Shown piece after piece: positions 6,712 to 17,385 of a stretch of 64,000 nt of DNA. The position numbers and the translations under genes are program-made. Source of the DNA: Hymenobacter edaphi (lineage in GTDB: Bacteria > Bacteroidota > Bacteroidia > Cytophagales > Hymenobacteraceae); the NCBI RefSeq assembly GCF_003258365.1, contig NZ_QHKM01000001.1:496001-560000 (forward strand), read 5' to 3'. The notes below the pieces were generated by a model. It was not told where the DNA came from. It searched no databases and saw only the letters and a list, made by a program, of their open reading frames with translations. Position 1 is the stretch's first letter, and each line of letters begins with the position of its first letter.

Positions 6712-9700
6712 ATGCTCAACAATTACTTACGCCGGCTGCTGCTGCTGTGGCTGACCACGGGCTGGCTCTGCGCAAACGGGCAGGGCTACAACAACAATTG
6801 GTACTTCGGTACGCAGGCGGGCCTGCACTTCAGCGGCGGCAGTCCCAGCCCGCTCACCAACGGGCAGTTTGTTTCCTACGAGGGCTGCGCGTCGATTTCC
6901 AACGGCGCGGGCGTGCTGCAGGCTTACAGCAACGGCATCAACGTCTGGAACCGCAACCACCAGGTGATGCCCAACGGGGCCGGCATGGGCGGGCACGAAT
7001 CGGCTTCGCAGTGCAGCCTGTTTCTGCCCTATCCCGGCGACCCGACCAAGTTCGTGTTCCTGATGGTCGACGCCATCGACAACAACCTGATCTACGGCCT
7101 GCGTTACTCCGTGCTCGACATGACGCTGCAGAGCGGCTTGGGCGACGTGACGGCGACCCGCAACGTACGACTGCCCACGCCCACGCCGAGCGGCAAAGTC
7201 ACGGAAAAGCTCACGGCGGCCCTGCACGCCAACGGCCGGGACTACTGGATTATCGTGAAAGGCTGGCAGAACAACGAGTTCTACAGCTTTCTGCTCAGCC
7301 CCAGCGGCGTGAGCAGCACGCCGGTCGTCAGCGCCGCCGGGCCGGTGCACCAGGGCGGCGGCAGCTTTTTCGGCGCCGGCAACGCGGTGGGCTGCATGCG
7401 CGTGTCGCCCAATGGGCAGTGGCTGGCCCTGGCGCAGCGCGACAACCAGTTTGCCCTGCACAACTTCGATAACGGCACGGGCGTGGTGTCGAACTACGTC
7501 AGCCTGGGCCATTACGGCTACAACTACGGGGTGGAGTTTTCGCCCAACAGCTCCCGTTTGTACTGCTCGGCCAGCCCCGGCGGCAGCATTGGGCAGTACA
7601 ACCTGCAGGCCGGCACGCCGGCGCAGATTGCCGCCTCGCGGGTGAGCATCTACAGCGGCGACATCAGCGGCCTGCAGCGCGGCCCCGACGGCAAGATTTA
7701 CGGCGCGATGCTGTTCAACAACGCCCTCAGCGTCATCAACCACCCCGATGCGCTGGGCGCCGCCTGCAACCTGAGCGTGGGCACCGTGGGGTTGGGCGGC
7801 CGGCAAAGCCAGAACGGGCTGCCCAACTTCCCCAACGCCTTCCCGCGCGTGGTGAACGAGTGGACCGGGGTCGTCAGCACCGCTTACACCGACGCGGCCA
7901 ACTGGAGCGCGGGCTACGTGCCCGGCGCTGCCGACGACGTGACCATCCCGGCCACGGCCGTGCGCATGCCGGTGCTCGGCGCGGCGGCGGCGGCGGCCGG
8001 CTTCACCGTGGCCAGCGGCGCGTCGATGACGGTAGCCAGCGGCGGCGACCTGACCCTGGCCCGCACCCTGACCAACAACGGCACCTTCGGCGGCGACGGC
8101 ACGGTGCGCATGGGCGCCAGCGGCACCACCCAGCTGCTGGGCACGAGCCCGGTGCGCATCGGCAGCCTGGCGGTGGGCGGCAGCCCGCTCAACATCGTGC
8201 AGGACGTGGATGTGCAGACGCCGCTGTTCGTCACGCGGGTGCTGACGCTGGGCGGCAACCTGACCATGAGCGGCGCTGGCTCCCTGACGCTGGTTTCCGA
8301 TGCCAGCGGCACGGCCATGATTGTCAACCAGAACGGGCTGGTACGTGGTACGGCAACTATTCAACGCTGGATTGATCCGAGTCTGAATCCCGGCCTGGGC
8401 TATCGGCACCTGGCGGCACCGGTAACGGGCAGCACGCTGGCCGACCTGTCGACGACTACTTTTACGCCTACCTTCAATTCGGCCTACAACACCAGCCCGT
8501 ATCCCGGCTCGGTAACGCCGTTCCCCACGGTGTTTGCCTACAACCACGAACTGCTCAATACCAGCGTTGCCGCGGGCATGAGCGACTTTGACAAAGGCTG
8601 GTACTCGCCCAACGGAGCCGCGGCGGTTATGCAAAACGGCGTCGGTTACACCGTGAACATGGCCGGTGGGCAGACGGTCGACTTTGTCGGCCAGCCGTCG
8701 GCTTCCGGCTTTTTCGTGCAATTCCGGCGGCGTGGCAGCTCCCCTGAATCCGGCTGGATGCTCTGGGGCAACCCATTCCCGTCCCCAATCGACTGGGACG
8801 TGCTCCACACCAACGGCAACGCAGGCGGGGTTGCCTCGGTCGACAATGCCGTGTACGTCTACAAGTCCAGCGGGCAATACACGGGCGCCTACGCCAGCTA
8901 CGTCAACGGCGTCGGCGCCAACGGCGGCACCAACATCATCCCGCTGGGCCAGGCCTTCTTCGTGCGCGCCAACACCGCGGGCTCCGATGCCGTGCGCAAC
9001 AACTTCTTTTTTAGCAGCACGGCCCGGGTAACTACGTATCAGAACCCGCCCCTGCAGCGCGGCCGGGAAATCCGCCCGTTGATTGCCCTGGAGCTGCGCA
9101 CGGCTGCCGGCCAGCGCGACGAAGCCGTGCTGTACGCCGAAGCCGGCGCCACGGCCGGGTTTGATGCGGCGTTCGACGCGGCCAAGGTTATGGCCGGCGG
9201 CAGCACGCTGAGCCTGCCCGCGGGCGCCGGGCAGGAGCTGTCCATCAGCGGCCTGCCCGCGCTGGGCACCACGGCGCAGACGATTCCGCTGACGGTGCGC
9301 GTGGCCTCGACCGGCACTTACTCGCTCACGGCCACCGGGCTGCTGAACCTGCCCGCCGGCTGCCGCGTGCACCTGCTCGATGCCCAGACCGGCACCAGCA
9401 CCCCGCTCACCGCCCGGGCCGCATACTCGTTCAGCGCCGCGGCCGGTACGCTGGCCGGGCGTTTCGCCCTGGTTATCGACCCGGCCCGCCCGACGGCTGC
9501 CACCGGGGCCCTGGCCCGGCAGGTAAGCGTGTACCCCAATCCGGCCCACGGCCAGCTGTGGGTGGCGCTGCCGGCCGGCTACGCCCGGCAGGCCGTGCGC
9601 GTGACGGTGCTGAACCTGCTCGGCCAGACCGTGCTGACGCAGGAGCTGCCCGCCGGCCGGGCCGCCGCTGCGGCCCTGACGCTGCCGGCTACCCTGGCCC

Positions 9701-9768
9701 GGGGCGTGTACGCCGTGCGCGTGCAGCTGCCCGACGCGGTGGTCGACAAGCGGGTGGTTATCGAATAG
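6712..9768 (+). CDS. T9SS-exported surface protein with N-terminal propeller-like domain and type A sorting tail
   Basis: A 1018-residue secreted protein. ATG 6712 gives a signal peptide (NNYLRRLLLLWLTTGWLCANG) of about 23 residues. Residues about 25-380 form a WD40-like/propeller region typical of gliding-bacterium adhesins (NWYFGTQAGLHF, WNRNHQVMPNG, GLQRGPDGKIYGA). Residues about 380-530 are beta-rich. Residues about 534-930 form a module that recurs in the giant protein at 41637-46565. The end (about 936-1018) is a Por_Secre_tail/TIGR04183 sorting domain starting VYPNPAHGQ and ending in a Lys-Arg-rich strand. It is presumably exported by T9SS and anchored or released at the surface. It is transcribed against the surrounding pse genes. 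The ligand is unknown. Confidence 0.88.
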   Translation: MLNNYLRRLLLLWLTTGWLCANGQGYNNNWYFGTQAGLHFSGGSPSPLTNGQFVSYEGCASISNGAGVLQAYSNGINVWNRNHQVMPNGAGMGGHESASQCSLFLPYPGDPTKFVFLMVDAIDNNLIYGLRYSVLDMTLQSGLGDVTATRNVRLPTPTPSGKVTEKLTAALHANGRDYWIIVKGWQNNEFYSFLLSPSGVSSTPVVSAAGPVHQGGGSFFGAGNAVGCMRVSPNGQWLALAQRDNQFALHNFDNGTGVVSNYVSLGHYGYNYGVEFSPNSSRLYCSASPGGSIGQYNLQAGTPAQIAASRVSIYSGDISGLQRGPDGKIYGAMLFNNALSVINHPDALGAACNLSVGTVGLGGRQSQNGLPNFPNAFPRVVNEWTGVVSTAYTDAANWSAGYVPGAADDVTIPATAVRMPVLGAAAAAAGFTVASGASMTVASGGDLTLARTLTNNGTFGGDGTVRMGASGTTQLLGTSPVRIGSLAVGGSPLNIVQDVDVQTPLFVTRVLTLGGNLTMSGAGSLTLVSDASGTAMIVNQNGLVRGTATIQRWIDPSLNPGLGYRHLAAPVTGSTLADLSTTTFTPTFNSAYNTSPYPGSVTPFPTVFAYNHELLNTSVAAGMSDFDKGWYSPNGAAAVMQNGVGYTVNMAGGQTVDFVGQPSASGFFVQFRRRGSSPESGWMLWGNPFPSPIDWDVLHTNGNAGGVASVDNAVYVYKSSGQYTGAYASYVNGVGANGGTNIIPLGQAFFVRANTAGSDAVRNNFFFSSTARVTTYQNPPLQRGREIRPLIALELRTAAGQRDEAVLYAEAGATAGFDAAFDAAKVMAGGSTLSLPAGAGQELSISGLPALGTTAQTIPLTVRVASTGTYSLTATGLLNLPAGCRVHLLDAQTGTSTPLTARAAYSFSAAAGTLAGRFALVIDPARPTAATGALARQVSVYPNPAHGQLWVALPAGYARQAVRVTVLNLLGQTVLTQELPAGRAAAAALTLPATLARGVYAVRVQLPDAVVDKRVVIE

Positions 9769-9776
9769 CCCGGACG

Positions 9777-9836
9777 GCATGAAACGGCCAACGGCCGGCC
9801 ATTCCGCGGAATGACCGGCCGTTGGCCGTTTCATGC
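9777..9836. terminator. Long hairpin between convergent genes
   Basis: A 60-nt inverted repeat has 22-bp perfect outer arms (GCATGAAACGGCC...) around a nearly palindromic 16-nt centre with one mismatch. It separates the convergent T9SS and aldo/keto reductase genes. There is no T-run, so termination is inferred from position. Confidence 0.6.
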
Positions 9837-9846
9837 GGCAAGCCCG

Positions 9847-10749
9847 TTAGTCGGCCGCGTGGGTTTTGGGCCAGCGGTAGGGCAGGAGTAGTTCCTCCCG
9901 GGTTTCCAGCAGCCCGGCCAGGGACGGCCGCAGCGCGCTGAAGGGCGTCAGGTACTGTGCCGCCGCCACGTTGGCCCGCAGGTTGGCCGCCGTATCGACG
10001 CCGATAACCACCCGGCTCACGCCCGGCGCCGTGGCGGCGAAGAGCAGCAGGGTGGCTTCCAGCGGAATACCCGCTTCGGCGGTCAGCGTGCGTAGCTGCG
10101 TCAGCCGGGGCCGCAGCGGCTCGAAATACGTCGGCAGCGCGTCCAGCGGGCGGAGTAGCAGGCCCTGCAGAAACGCCGAGCGCACGTGTACTTCCACACC
10201 CCGGGCCGCCAGCGCGGGCAGCACCGTCGCGAAGCGCTGGTCGAGCACGTTGTAGGGCACCTGCAGCAGGTCCACGTCCCAGCCGCGGCGGTCGAGCAGC
10301 CACTGGGCCTGCCAGGGGTGGTAGAGCGAGATGCCGATGCGCGCGGTCAGACCGGCGGCGCGGCTGGCCTGCAGGCCTTGCCAGGCGGCGGGCTGCTGCT
10401 GCAACGCGTTGAAATCGTGGAAGAGCACCCCGTACACCTGCGGCAGCTGCAGCCGGGCCAGGCTGGCCTGCACGGCGCTGCGCACCACCGCCGGCGCGGC
10501 CGCGGCTACTTTGGTCACTACCCCGAACGACGCTTCCGCCTGCTCGCTCAGCCACTGGCCCAGGCGCGCCTCACTGTCGCCGTAGGCCGCGGCCGTGTCG
10601 AGCAGCGTCAGGCCGGCCGTGCGGGCTTCGGCCAGCACGGCGGCCACGGTGGCGTCGGCGGGGCGGCCGTGGGTGTTGTTGATGCCGTAGGCCAGGCCAA
10701 ACTGCGCCGTGCCCAGGGCTAGCTTCTGCCGGAATTCCGCCGCCGTCAT
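9847..10749 (-). CDS. Aldo/keto reductase family protein
   Basis: A 300-residue TIM-barrel aldo/keto reductase. The full catalytic tetrad can be placed: Asp51 and Tyr56 in LLDTAAAYGDSE, Lys80 in VVTK, and His111 in LFHDFN. The cofactor-binding end appears as SRVVIGVDTAANL. The start overlaps the pseC stop by 4 nt, so the two genes are co-transcribed and translationally coupled. AKRs of this kind are often found in nonulosonate and other deoxysugar clusters. Here it probably reduces a keto-sugar or supplies an acyl or sugar modification, but the substrate is not determined. It is one of two oxidoreductases in the locus that the core Pse pathway does not need. Confidence 0.85.
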   Translation of the reverse strand: MTAAEFRQKLALGTAQFGLAYGINNTHGRPADATVAAVLAEARTAGLTLLDTAAAYGDSEARLGQWLSEQAEASFGVVTKVAAAAPAVVRSAVQASLARLQLPQVYGVLFHDFNALQQQPAAWQGLQASRAAGLTARIGISLYHPWQAQWLLDRRGWDVDLLQVPYNVLDQRFATVLPALAARGVEVHVRSAFLQGLLLRPLDALPTYFEPLRPRLTQLRTLTAEAGIPLEATLLLFAATAPGVSRVVIGVDTAANLRANVAAAQYLTPFSALRPSLAGLLETREELLLPYRWPKTHAAD

Positions 10750-11918
10750 TGGCCCACAAACTCGCGCACGCAGTCGATGACGTACTGCTGCTCCTCGTCG
10801 CGGAGGCTGGGAAACATGGGCAAGCTCAGGCAGCGGGCGTAGTAGGCCTCGGCCGCCGGAAAGTCGCCGGGCTGCCAGCCCAGCTGCTGGTAGTAGGGCA
10901 TGGTGTGCACCGGGATGTAGTGCACCTGCGCGAAAATCTGCTTGCTGCGCAGAAAGTCGTAGAGCCCGCGCCGGTCCTGTACCTGGATGACGTAGAGGTG
11001 GTAGGCGTGGCCCGCGGCGCCGGCCAGCGGCGTCACGCCCGATACCTCGGCAAAAGCCGCGTCGTACTGCCGGGCCAGCTGCCGGCGGCGGGCCAGGCCC
11101 TCGTCGGCCCGCGCCAGCTGGGTCAGGCCCAGGGCGCAGAGCATGTCGGGCATGCGGTAGTTGTAGCCCAGCTCCTGCATTTCGTAGTACCAGCCGCCCT
11201 CGTCGGGGTGCTGCAGGCGGCCCGGGTCGCGGGTGATGCCGTGGGTGCGCAGCAGCAGCAACTGCTCGTACAGGTCGCGGCGGTTGGTGGTAATCATGCC
11301 GCCTTCACCGGTGGCAATGTGCTTGACGGGGTGAAACGAGAAGATGGCCAGCTCGGCCAGCTGCCCGTTGCCGCAGCGCTGCGCCCGGCCCTCCGCGTCG
11401 GTGAAGAAGCCGCCGGGGGCGTGGCAGGCGTCTTCGATCAGCCAGAGCCCGAACTCGTCGGCCAGCTGCCGGGCCAGCTGCAGATCCACGGGCAGGCCGG
11501 CGAAATCCACCGGAATCAGGCCGTGAAAGTGCCCCCGCGGGTGGCTTTCGAGCAGGCGCCGCACGGCCTGCAGGTCGATCAGGGCCGTGGCGGGGTCGAT
11601 GTCGACGAAGTGCACCTCGCCGCCGCAGTAGCGCACGCAGTTGGCCGAGGCGGCGAAGGTGATGGGCGTGGTGATAACGCGCTGCCCCGGCTGCACGCCC
11701 AGGGCCAGCGCGCACAGGTGCAGGGCCGCCGTGCCGTTGCTCACCGCCACGGCGTACTCCGCGCCGATGTACTGGGCGAAGCGGCGCTCAAACTCGGCCA
11801 CCTGCGGCCCCTGGGTCAGAAAATCGGAGTGCAGCGTGCTGATAACGGCCTGCACGTCGGCGTCGGTGATGTGCTGGCGGCCGTAGGGGATGGGGCGGGT
11901 CGGAGTGAAGGCGGACAT
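10746..11918 (-). CDS. pseC: UDP-4-amino-4,6-dideoxy-N-acetyl-beta-L-altrosamine transaminase (PseC)
   Basis: A DegT/DnrJ/EryC1/StrS aminotransferase of 390 residues. It performs the second step of pseudaminic acid synthesis: PLP-dependent transfer of an amino group from glutamate to C4 of the PseB product. The PLP lysine is Lys199 in SFHPVKHI. SNGTAALHLCA (60-70), EDACHAPGG (162-170) and YNYRMPDM are PseC-like motifs. The start at 11918 (MSAFTPTRPIPYGRQ) matches known PseC N-termini; longer frames upstream are low-complexity. A TATTTTTG element lies at 11927-11934, very close to the start. It overlaps the aldo/keto reductase gene by 4 nt. Confidence 0.93.
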   Translation of the reverse strand: MSAFTPTRPIPYGRQHITDADVQAVISTLHSDFLTQGPQVAEFERRFAQYIGAEYAVAVSNGTAALHLCALALGVQPGQRVITTPITFAASANCVRYCGGEVHFVDIDPATALIDLQAVRRLLESHPRGHFHGLIPVDFAGLPVDLQLARQLADEFGLWLIEDACHAPGGFFTDAEGRAQRCGNGQLAELAIFSFHPVKHIATGEGGMITTNRRDLYEQLLLLRTHGITRDPGRLQHPDEGGWYYEMQELGYNYRMPDMLCALGLTQLARADEGLARRRQLARQYDAAFAEVSGVTPLAGAAGHAYHLYVIQVQDRRGLYDFLRSKQIFAQVHYIPVHTMPYYQQLGWQPGDFPAAEAYYARCLSLPMFPSLRDEEQQYVIDCVREFVGQ

Positions 11919-11926
11919 AGTAACGC

Positions 11927-11934
11927 CAAAAATA
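11927..11934 (-). promoter_or_regulatory. Candidate -7 element (TATTTTTG) for pseC
   Basis: The minus strand matches TAnnTTTG exactly and sits only 9 nt upstream of the pseC ATG. If it is used, the transcript would be leaderless or nearly so. No clear -33 TTG is seen. Confidence 0.35.
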
Positions 11935-12164
11935 CGCGGCGAAAGGCTTGGGCCCAGCCCGGCCGCCGCTAACTTCCGCCGGGTCCCGCACTGGGCGCTT
12001 GGCCGGCGGCCCGCGCAGCGGTGGAATACGGCGCCGGGCTGCGTAATTTTAAGCCCTTGATTACAAGCCGGCCGTGCCGACAGGGCCCGCGGTCGGCCAG
12101 CCGGCGGGCAAGAGTTGCCCAATTCTTGCGGTTGCGGGCCAGACTGTACCTATTTGTCAATTTT

Positions 12165-14114
12165 ATGATCCAATCCTTACGCCGCTGGCTGATACTGGCT
12201 TTGCTGGGTCTGGGGCTGCTGGCCCCCGCCCGGGCGCAGGGCGTCTACGCCCGCTGGGACTTCGGCCAGCGCGCCGGCCTCTACTTCGGCGCCGATTCCG
12301 TGCGCGCCCTCACCGACAGCCAGCTGCAGTCGGAGGAGGCCAGCGCCACCGTCTGCGACGAGCAGGGCGGCCTGCTGTTCTACGGCAACGGCGAGCAGCT
12401 CTGGAACCGCCAGCACCAGCCCATGAGCAACGGTCAGGCCCTGGGCGGCAGCCACCGGGCCGCCCAGGGCTGCGCCATCGTGGCCAAGCCCGGCCAGCCC
12501 GGCCGCTACTACGTCTTCACCCTCGACGCCCTCGAAAACCAGCCCCGCAACGGCCTGCTGCTGGCCGAGGTGGACATGGCGGCGGCCGGCGGGCTGGGAA
12601 GCGTCGTCAGCAAGCGCGGGCGCGTATTGCCCGATACCCTGCTGCAGCGCTTTGGCACCACCGGCATGGCCGAAGAAATGGCCCTGGTGCGCCACGCCAA
12701 CGGCCGCGACTATTGGCTGGTCACGCACCTGTACTACGCCAACGTCTTCGTGAGCGTGCTGCTGCGCGCCGGCGTGGCCCCCGGCAGTCAGTACGTGGTC
12801 AGCGCCGTGGGCCGCACCATCGGCTTCAGCGGGGTCATTCCGTTCGCGGGCGGGGGGAGCATGGCCGTCACGCTCGATGGCCGGCGCCTGGCCTACACCT
12901 ACGCCACCGCCGCCACCGAGCTGCTGAACTTCGACCCGGCCACCGGCCGCCTGAGCAACCCCGTGCGGCTGGAAATTCCGCCCACCGCGCTGCGCACCGA
13001 CATGAACCCCTACCACTACGGCGCCGCTTTTTCGCCCGACGGCCGCTTTCTCTACACGTCGCTGGTGCAGCCCGACTCGCGCGCCGAAATCGACCAGCGC
13101 CCCAACGTGTTCGTGGTGCAGTATTTCCTGCAGCCGGTGGTGACCAGCGTGGCGCAGTCGGGCCTGGTGGTGTACAGCACGCCCCAGTCGCAGCAGCGCG
13201 GGCTGGTCAGCCGCTTCGTGCGCGGCCTGCAGCGCGGCCCCGACGGGCTGATTTACGCCGCCGTCAACAACGGCCGGCGGCTCGACGTCATTCGCCAGCC
13301 CAACCAGCGCGGCGGCCTGTGCGAGTACACCGTCGACGGCCGGCCGCTGGCGGGGCGCGTGGCGCAGCTGAACCTGCCCCTGCTGCCCAACGACGTGTTT
13401 TATCCCTCTTTGCGGCTGGCCTCGCTGCCCTGCCCGGGCCTGACGCGCACGCTCACGGTGAGCGGCACCGCGCTGGGCGTGCTCGGCGACACGCTGCTCT
13501 GGCAGCTCGGCGACGGGCAGGTGCGCCAGACCACCACGGCCTCGCTCACCTACACCTACGCCCCGGGCCAGTACACGGCCACGGTGCAGCTGCTGCGCCA
13601 CCGCCGGCCCCAGGCCACGGCCACGCTTGCCTTCACGGCCGAGCCCGCCCTGCGCGTCCAGCTCGGCCCCGATACTTCGTTGTGCGCCACCAGTGAAGTG
13701 CTGCTGCTCCCCGGCGCGCAGCCCGCCGGCACCACCTACCGCTGGCAAGACGGCAGCACCGCGGCGGCCTTGCGCGTCACCGCGCCGGGCACCTACTGGC
13801 TGGAGCTGCGCACGCCCGCCGGCTGCACCGCCCGCGACACGGTGGTGGTGGGCGGGGAGCCCTGCCGCACGCTGGTGCCCAACGTCATCACACCCAACGG
13901 CGACCGGCAAAACGACGCGTTTGTGCTCAAGGGCATGAACGCGGCCGAGTGGCGCTGCCGCGTCTTCTCGCGCTGGGGCCGTCTCGTGTACCAGGCCGAG
14001 GCCTACGCCAACGACTGGGACGGCGCCGCCCAGCCCGCCGGTACCTACTTCTACGAGCTCATCAACCGGCGCACCGGCCAGCGACTCAAGGGCACGGTGG
14101 AAGTGGTACGCTGA
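12165..14114 (+). CDS. T9SS gliding-motility-type surface protein with CHU_C C-terminal domain
   Basis: A 649-residue secreted protein. ATG 12165 gives a signal peptide of about 24 residues ending APARAQG. Residues about 25-430 repeat the propeller-like region seen in the protein at 6712-9768 (WDFGQRAGLYFG, LWNRQHQPMSNGQALGG, HANGRDYWLV, LQRGPDGLIYAAV). A PKD-like region follows (about 440-490), then an Ig-like part (about 500-560). The C-terminal 85 residues are the gliding motility-associated CHU_C domain (TIGR04131: VPNVITPNGDRQNDAF, FSRWGRLVYQ, WDGAAQPAGTYFYEL), a type B T9SS sorting signal. It is nested between pseC and pseB on the opposite strand. Confidence 0.88.
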   Translation: MIQSLRRWLILALLGLGLLAPARAQGVYARWDFGQRAGLYFGADSVRALTDSQLQSEEASATVCDEQGGLLFYGNGEQLWNRQHQPMSNGQALGGSHRAAQGCAIVAKPGQPGRYYVFTLDALENQPRNGLLLAEVDMAAAGGLGSVVSKRGRVLPDTLLQRFGTTGMAEEMALVRHANGRDYWLVTHLYYANVFVSVLLRAGVAPGSQYVVSAVGRTIGFSGVIPFAGGGSMAVTLDGRRLAYTYATAATELLNFDPATGRLSNPVRLEIPPTALRTDMNPYHYGAAFSPDGRFLYTSLVQPDSRAEIDQRPNVFVVQYFLQPVVTSVAQSGLVVYSTPQSQQRGLVSRFVRGLQRGPDGLIYAAVNNGRRLDVIRQPNQRGGLCEYTVDGRPLAGRVAQLNLPLLPNDVFYPSLRLASLPCPGLTRTLTVSGTALGVLGDTLLWQLGDGQVRQTTTASLTYTYAPGQYTATVQLLRHRRPQATATLAFTAEPALRVQLGPDTSLCATSEVLLLPGAQPAGTTYRWQDGSTAAALRVTAPGTYWLELRTPAGCTARDTVVVGGEPCRTLVPNVITPNGDRQNDAFVLKGMNAAEWRCRVFSRWGRLVYQAEAYANDWDGAAQPAGTYFYELINRRTGQRLKGTVEVVR

Positions 14115-14119
14115 TAACT

Positions 14120-14178
14120 GCCAATCCACGAAAAAAGCCCGGCTGTTCTGCACAGCCGGGCTTTTTTCGTGGATTGGC
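14120..14178. terminator. Bidirectional terminator, perfect 27-bp stem
   Basis: Two perfectly complementary 27-nt arms flank a 5-nt loop (TCTGC). Each arm contains a six-base A or T run next to a G/C-rich top (GCCCGGCTGT), so it can act as an intrinsic terminator in both directions. It lies between the convergent CHU_C gene and pseB. Confidence 0.9.
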
Positions 14179-14188
14179 AAAGCGGCGC

Positions 14189-15367
<1,179 letters not shown>

Positions 15368-15378
15368 GCTAAACCCAG

Positions 15379-17265
15379 ATGGCGCCCGATCTGACTACTG
15401 ACAACTTCCAACTGTCAACTGAAAACCCCGTCAAGCTCATCATCTGGGACCTGGACGACACGTTTTGGCGCGGCACGCTCTCGGAAGGCGAAATCGAAGC
15501 CATTGCCGACAACGTGGAGCTGGTGCGCGCCACGGCGGCCCGCGGCATCATCCACGCCGTGGTCAGCAAAAACGACCTGGCCCCGGCCGAAGCCAAGCTC
15601 CAGGAGCTGGGCGTGCGCGACCTGTTCGTGTTCCTGCGAGTGAGCTGGCAGCCCAAGGGTCCGATCATCAAGCAGCTGCTGGAGGATATGCAGCTGCGCG
15701 CCCCCAACGCGCTGTTCCTCGACGACAACCCCATCAACCGGGCCGAAGCCCTGCACTACAACCCCCGGCTGCAGGTAGCCGACCCCGCCGAGCTGCCGCG
15801 TCTCGCGCCCGCGCTGCTGGCCCTCGGCAAGCCCGACCCCACGTACGCCCGCCTGGAGCAGTACCGCCTCTTGGAGCGCCAGCAGCAGGCCCGCGCCGAC
15901 TACCAGGGCGACAACCTGGCCTTCCTGCGCGACGCCCAGGTGCGGGTGGAGCTGCGCGAGGGCAAAGACGCCGTGTGGCCCGACTTCAACCGCATCGAGG
16001 AGCTGATCAACCGCTCCAACCAGCTGAACTACACCAAGAAGCGCGTGGTGCTGCAGCAGCTGGAAGCCCGCTTGGAGGCCACGCGCCTGCGCTGGGGCAC
16101 CGTGCGCGTGCGCGACCGGTTCGGCGACTACGGCCTGGTGGGTGTGTACGCCCTGAACACCTTCACCAACGAGCTGGAGCAGTTTACCTTCAGCTGCCGC
16201 ATCCTGCACCTGGGCGTGGAGCAATGGACGTACGCGCACCTGGGTTTCCCGAAGCTCGACGTGCAGGGCGACGTGGCCACCCCGCTCAACCAGACCGAGC
16301 AGCCCGACTGGATTACGCTGGAAACCCCGGCCGAAGCCGCGCAGGGCCGCGAAGCCGCCGCCCTGCCGCCGGGTGCCGACAAAGGCCGCCTGCGCATCCT
16401 GCTCAAAGGCGGCTGCGACCTGGGCCAGCTCACGCCCTACCTGCAGACCTACCAGGTCGACGTGACGGAGGACTTCAACTACGTGAACGACCACCAGGTG
16501 CCGGTGCACACCGAGCACACCGAGCTGCTGCGCCTGAGCCACACGCTGCCCGCCACCGAGCAGCACCGCCTGGCCGACGCGCTGCCCTTCCTCGACCGCG
16601 AAGCCTTTCAGCCCCGGCTCTGGCAGCCCGGCCCCGGCTACGACGCGGTGGTCTACAGTCCGCTGATGGACTACACCCAGGACCTGTACCGCGAAAACGC
16701 CACCGGCCTGCTGATTCCCTTCGGCGGCTACCAGGACCTGACCCAGGCGGACCCCGCCGAACAGGCCCGGCGCTACGCCCAGCGCAAGTTTCGCGGCATG
16801 GATGAAGCCTGGCTGCGCCGCTTCCGCGAGGAATTCAGCTACGCCGGCCCGCTCACGCCCGAGCGGTTTCAGGAGAATCTGCAGTGGCTGCGCCAGCAGC
16901 TGCCCGCCGCGGTGCCGCTCATCCTGCTCACCGGCGCCGAAATAGAGGTGCCCGGCTCGCCCGAACCCGGGGCCGTACAGCGCCATCAGCAAATGAACGC
17001 CGCCCTGCTCGACTTCGCCGCCCGCACGCCCAACGTGCTGGTGGTCGACGTGCGCGAGGTGGTGCGCACCCGCGCCGACGTGACCAACAACCTGCGCCAC
17101 TACCAGCGGCCTTTATACAAAGCCCTGGCCGAGAAGCTGGCCGCCGAGCTGGCGCAGTGGCAGGGTCGGCAGCTGAAACGCTCCACTGTGGGGCAGCTGC
17201 GGGCCGCCCTGCTGGACGCTCTGCCCAAGCCCGTGCGCAAGGTGTGGGACCGGCTGACGCAGTAG
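15379..17265 (+). CDS. FkbH-like protein (HAD-IIIC family)
   Basis: A 628-residue protein with an N-terminal HAD-IIIC/FkbH domain. Motif I is WDLDDTFW (Asp24 and Asp26), the Ser/Thr motif is probably VVSKND, and the acidic motif is LFLDDNPINR. FkbH enzymes dephosphorylate 1,3-bisphosphoglycerate and load the glyceryl group onto an acyl carrier protein. A middle GNAT-like segment (NRIEELINRSNQLNYTKKR, then RFGDYGLVGVYAL) is usual in this family. The C-terminal half (about 340-620) is less clear and may be SGNH-like. The first 16 residues appear to be encoded by an intergenic repeat. ATG 15379 is the most upstream start because an in-frame TAA precedes it. A role in acyl modification of the glycan is inferred. 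Confidence 0.8.
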   Translation: MAPDLTTDNFQLSTENPVKLIIWDLDDTFWRGTLSEGEIEAIADNVELVRATAARGIIHAVVSKNDLAPAEAKLQELGVRDLFVFLRVSWQPKGPIIKQLLEDMQLRAPNALFLDDNPINRAEALHYNPRLQVADPAELPRLAPALLALGKPDPTYARLEQYRLLERQQQARADYQGDNLAFLRDAQVRVELREGKDAVWPDFNRIEELINRSNQLNYTKKRVVLQQLEARLEATRLRWGTVRVRDRFGDYGLVGVYALNTFTNELEQFTFSCRILHLGVEQWTYAHLGFPKLDVQGDVATPLNQTEQPDWITLETPAEAAQGREAAALPPGADKGRLRILLKGGCDLGQLTPYLQTYQVDVTEDFNYVNDHQVPVHTEHTELLRLSHTLPATEQHRLADALPFLDREAFQPRLWQPGPGYDAVVYSPLMDYTQDLYRENATGLLIPFGGYQDLTQADPAEQARRYAQRKFRGMDEAWLRRFREEFSYAGPLTPERFQENLQWLRQQLPAAVPLILLTGAEIEVPGSPEPGAVQRHQQMNAALLDFAARTPNVLVVDVREVVRTRADVTNNLRHYQRPLYKALAEKLAAELAQWQGRQLKRSTVGQLRAALLDALPKPVRKVWDRLTQ

Positions 17266-17283
17266 CGCGCAGCGGACAGTGGT

Positions 17284-17383
17284 TGTAGCGCGAACGTTTA
17301 GTTCGCGTATCGTAGCTGACGTCCGTCCGATTGCCGTTTGACGGCTTCGTTCAAGATTACGCGAACGGAAAGTTCGCGCTACA
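17284..17383. repeat. Paired GCGAAC-N5-GTTCGC palindromes, MITE-like
   Basis: Two copies of the palindrome, one starting TGTAGCGCGAAC and the other ending GTTCGCGCTACA, sit in inverted orientation about 55 bp apart, giving a 100-bp element with outer inverted ends. It is in the intergenic space between the FkbH-like and GT4 genes, both of which end here. The same unit occurs at 449-472. Confidence 0.72.
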
Positions 17384-17385
17384 GC

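Noticed and set aside
6727-9834. 1035-codon open frame on the minus strand opposite the first T9SS protein
   Set aside because: It is a shadow frame from high GC at third codon positions. Its composition (Arg, Gly, His, Gln-rich) has no domain, while the plus-strand frame has a signal peptide and a T9SS tail.
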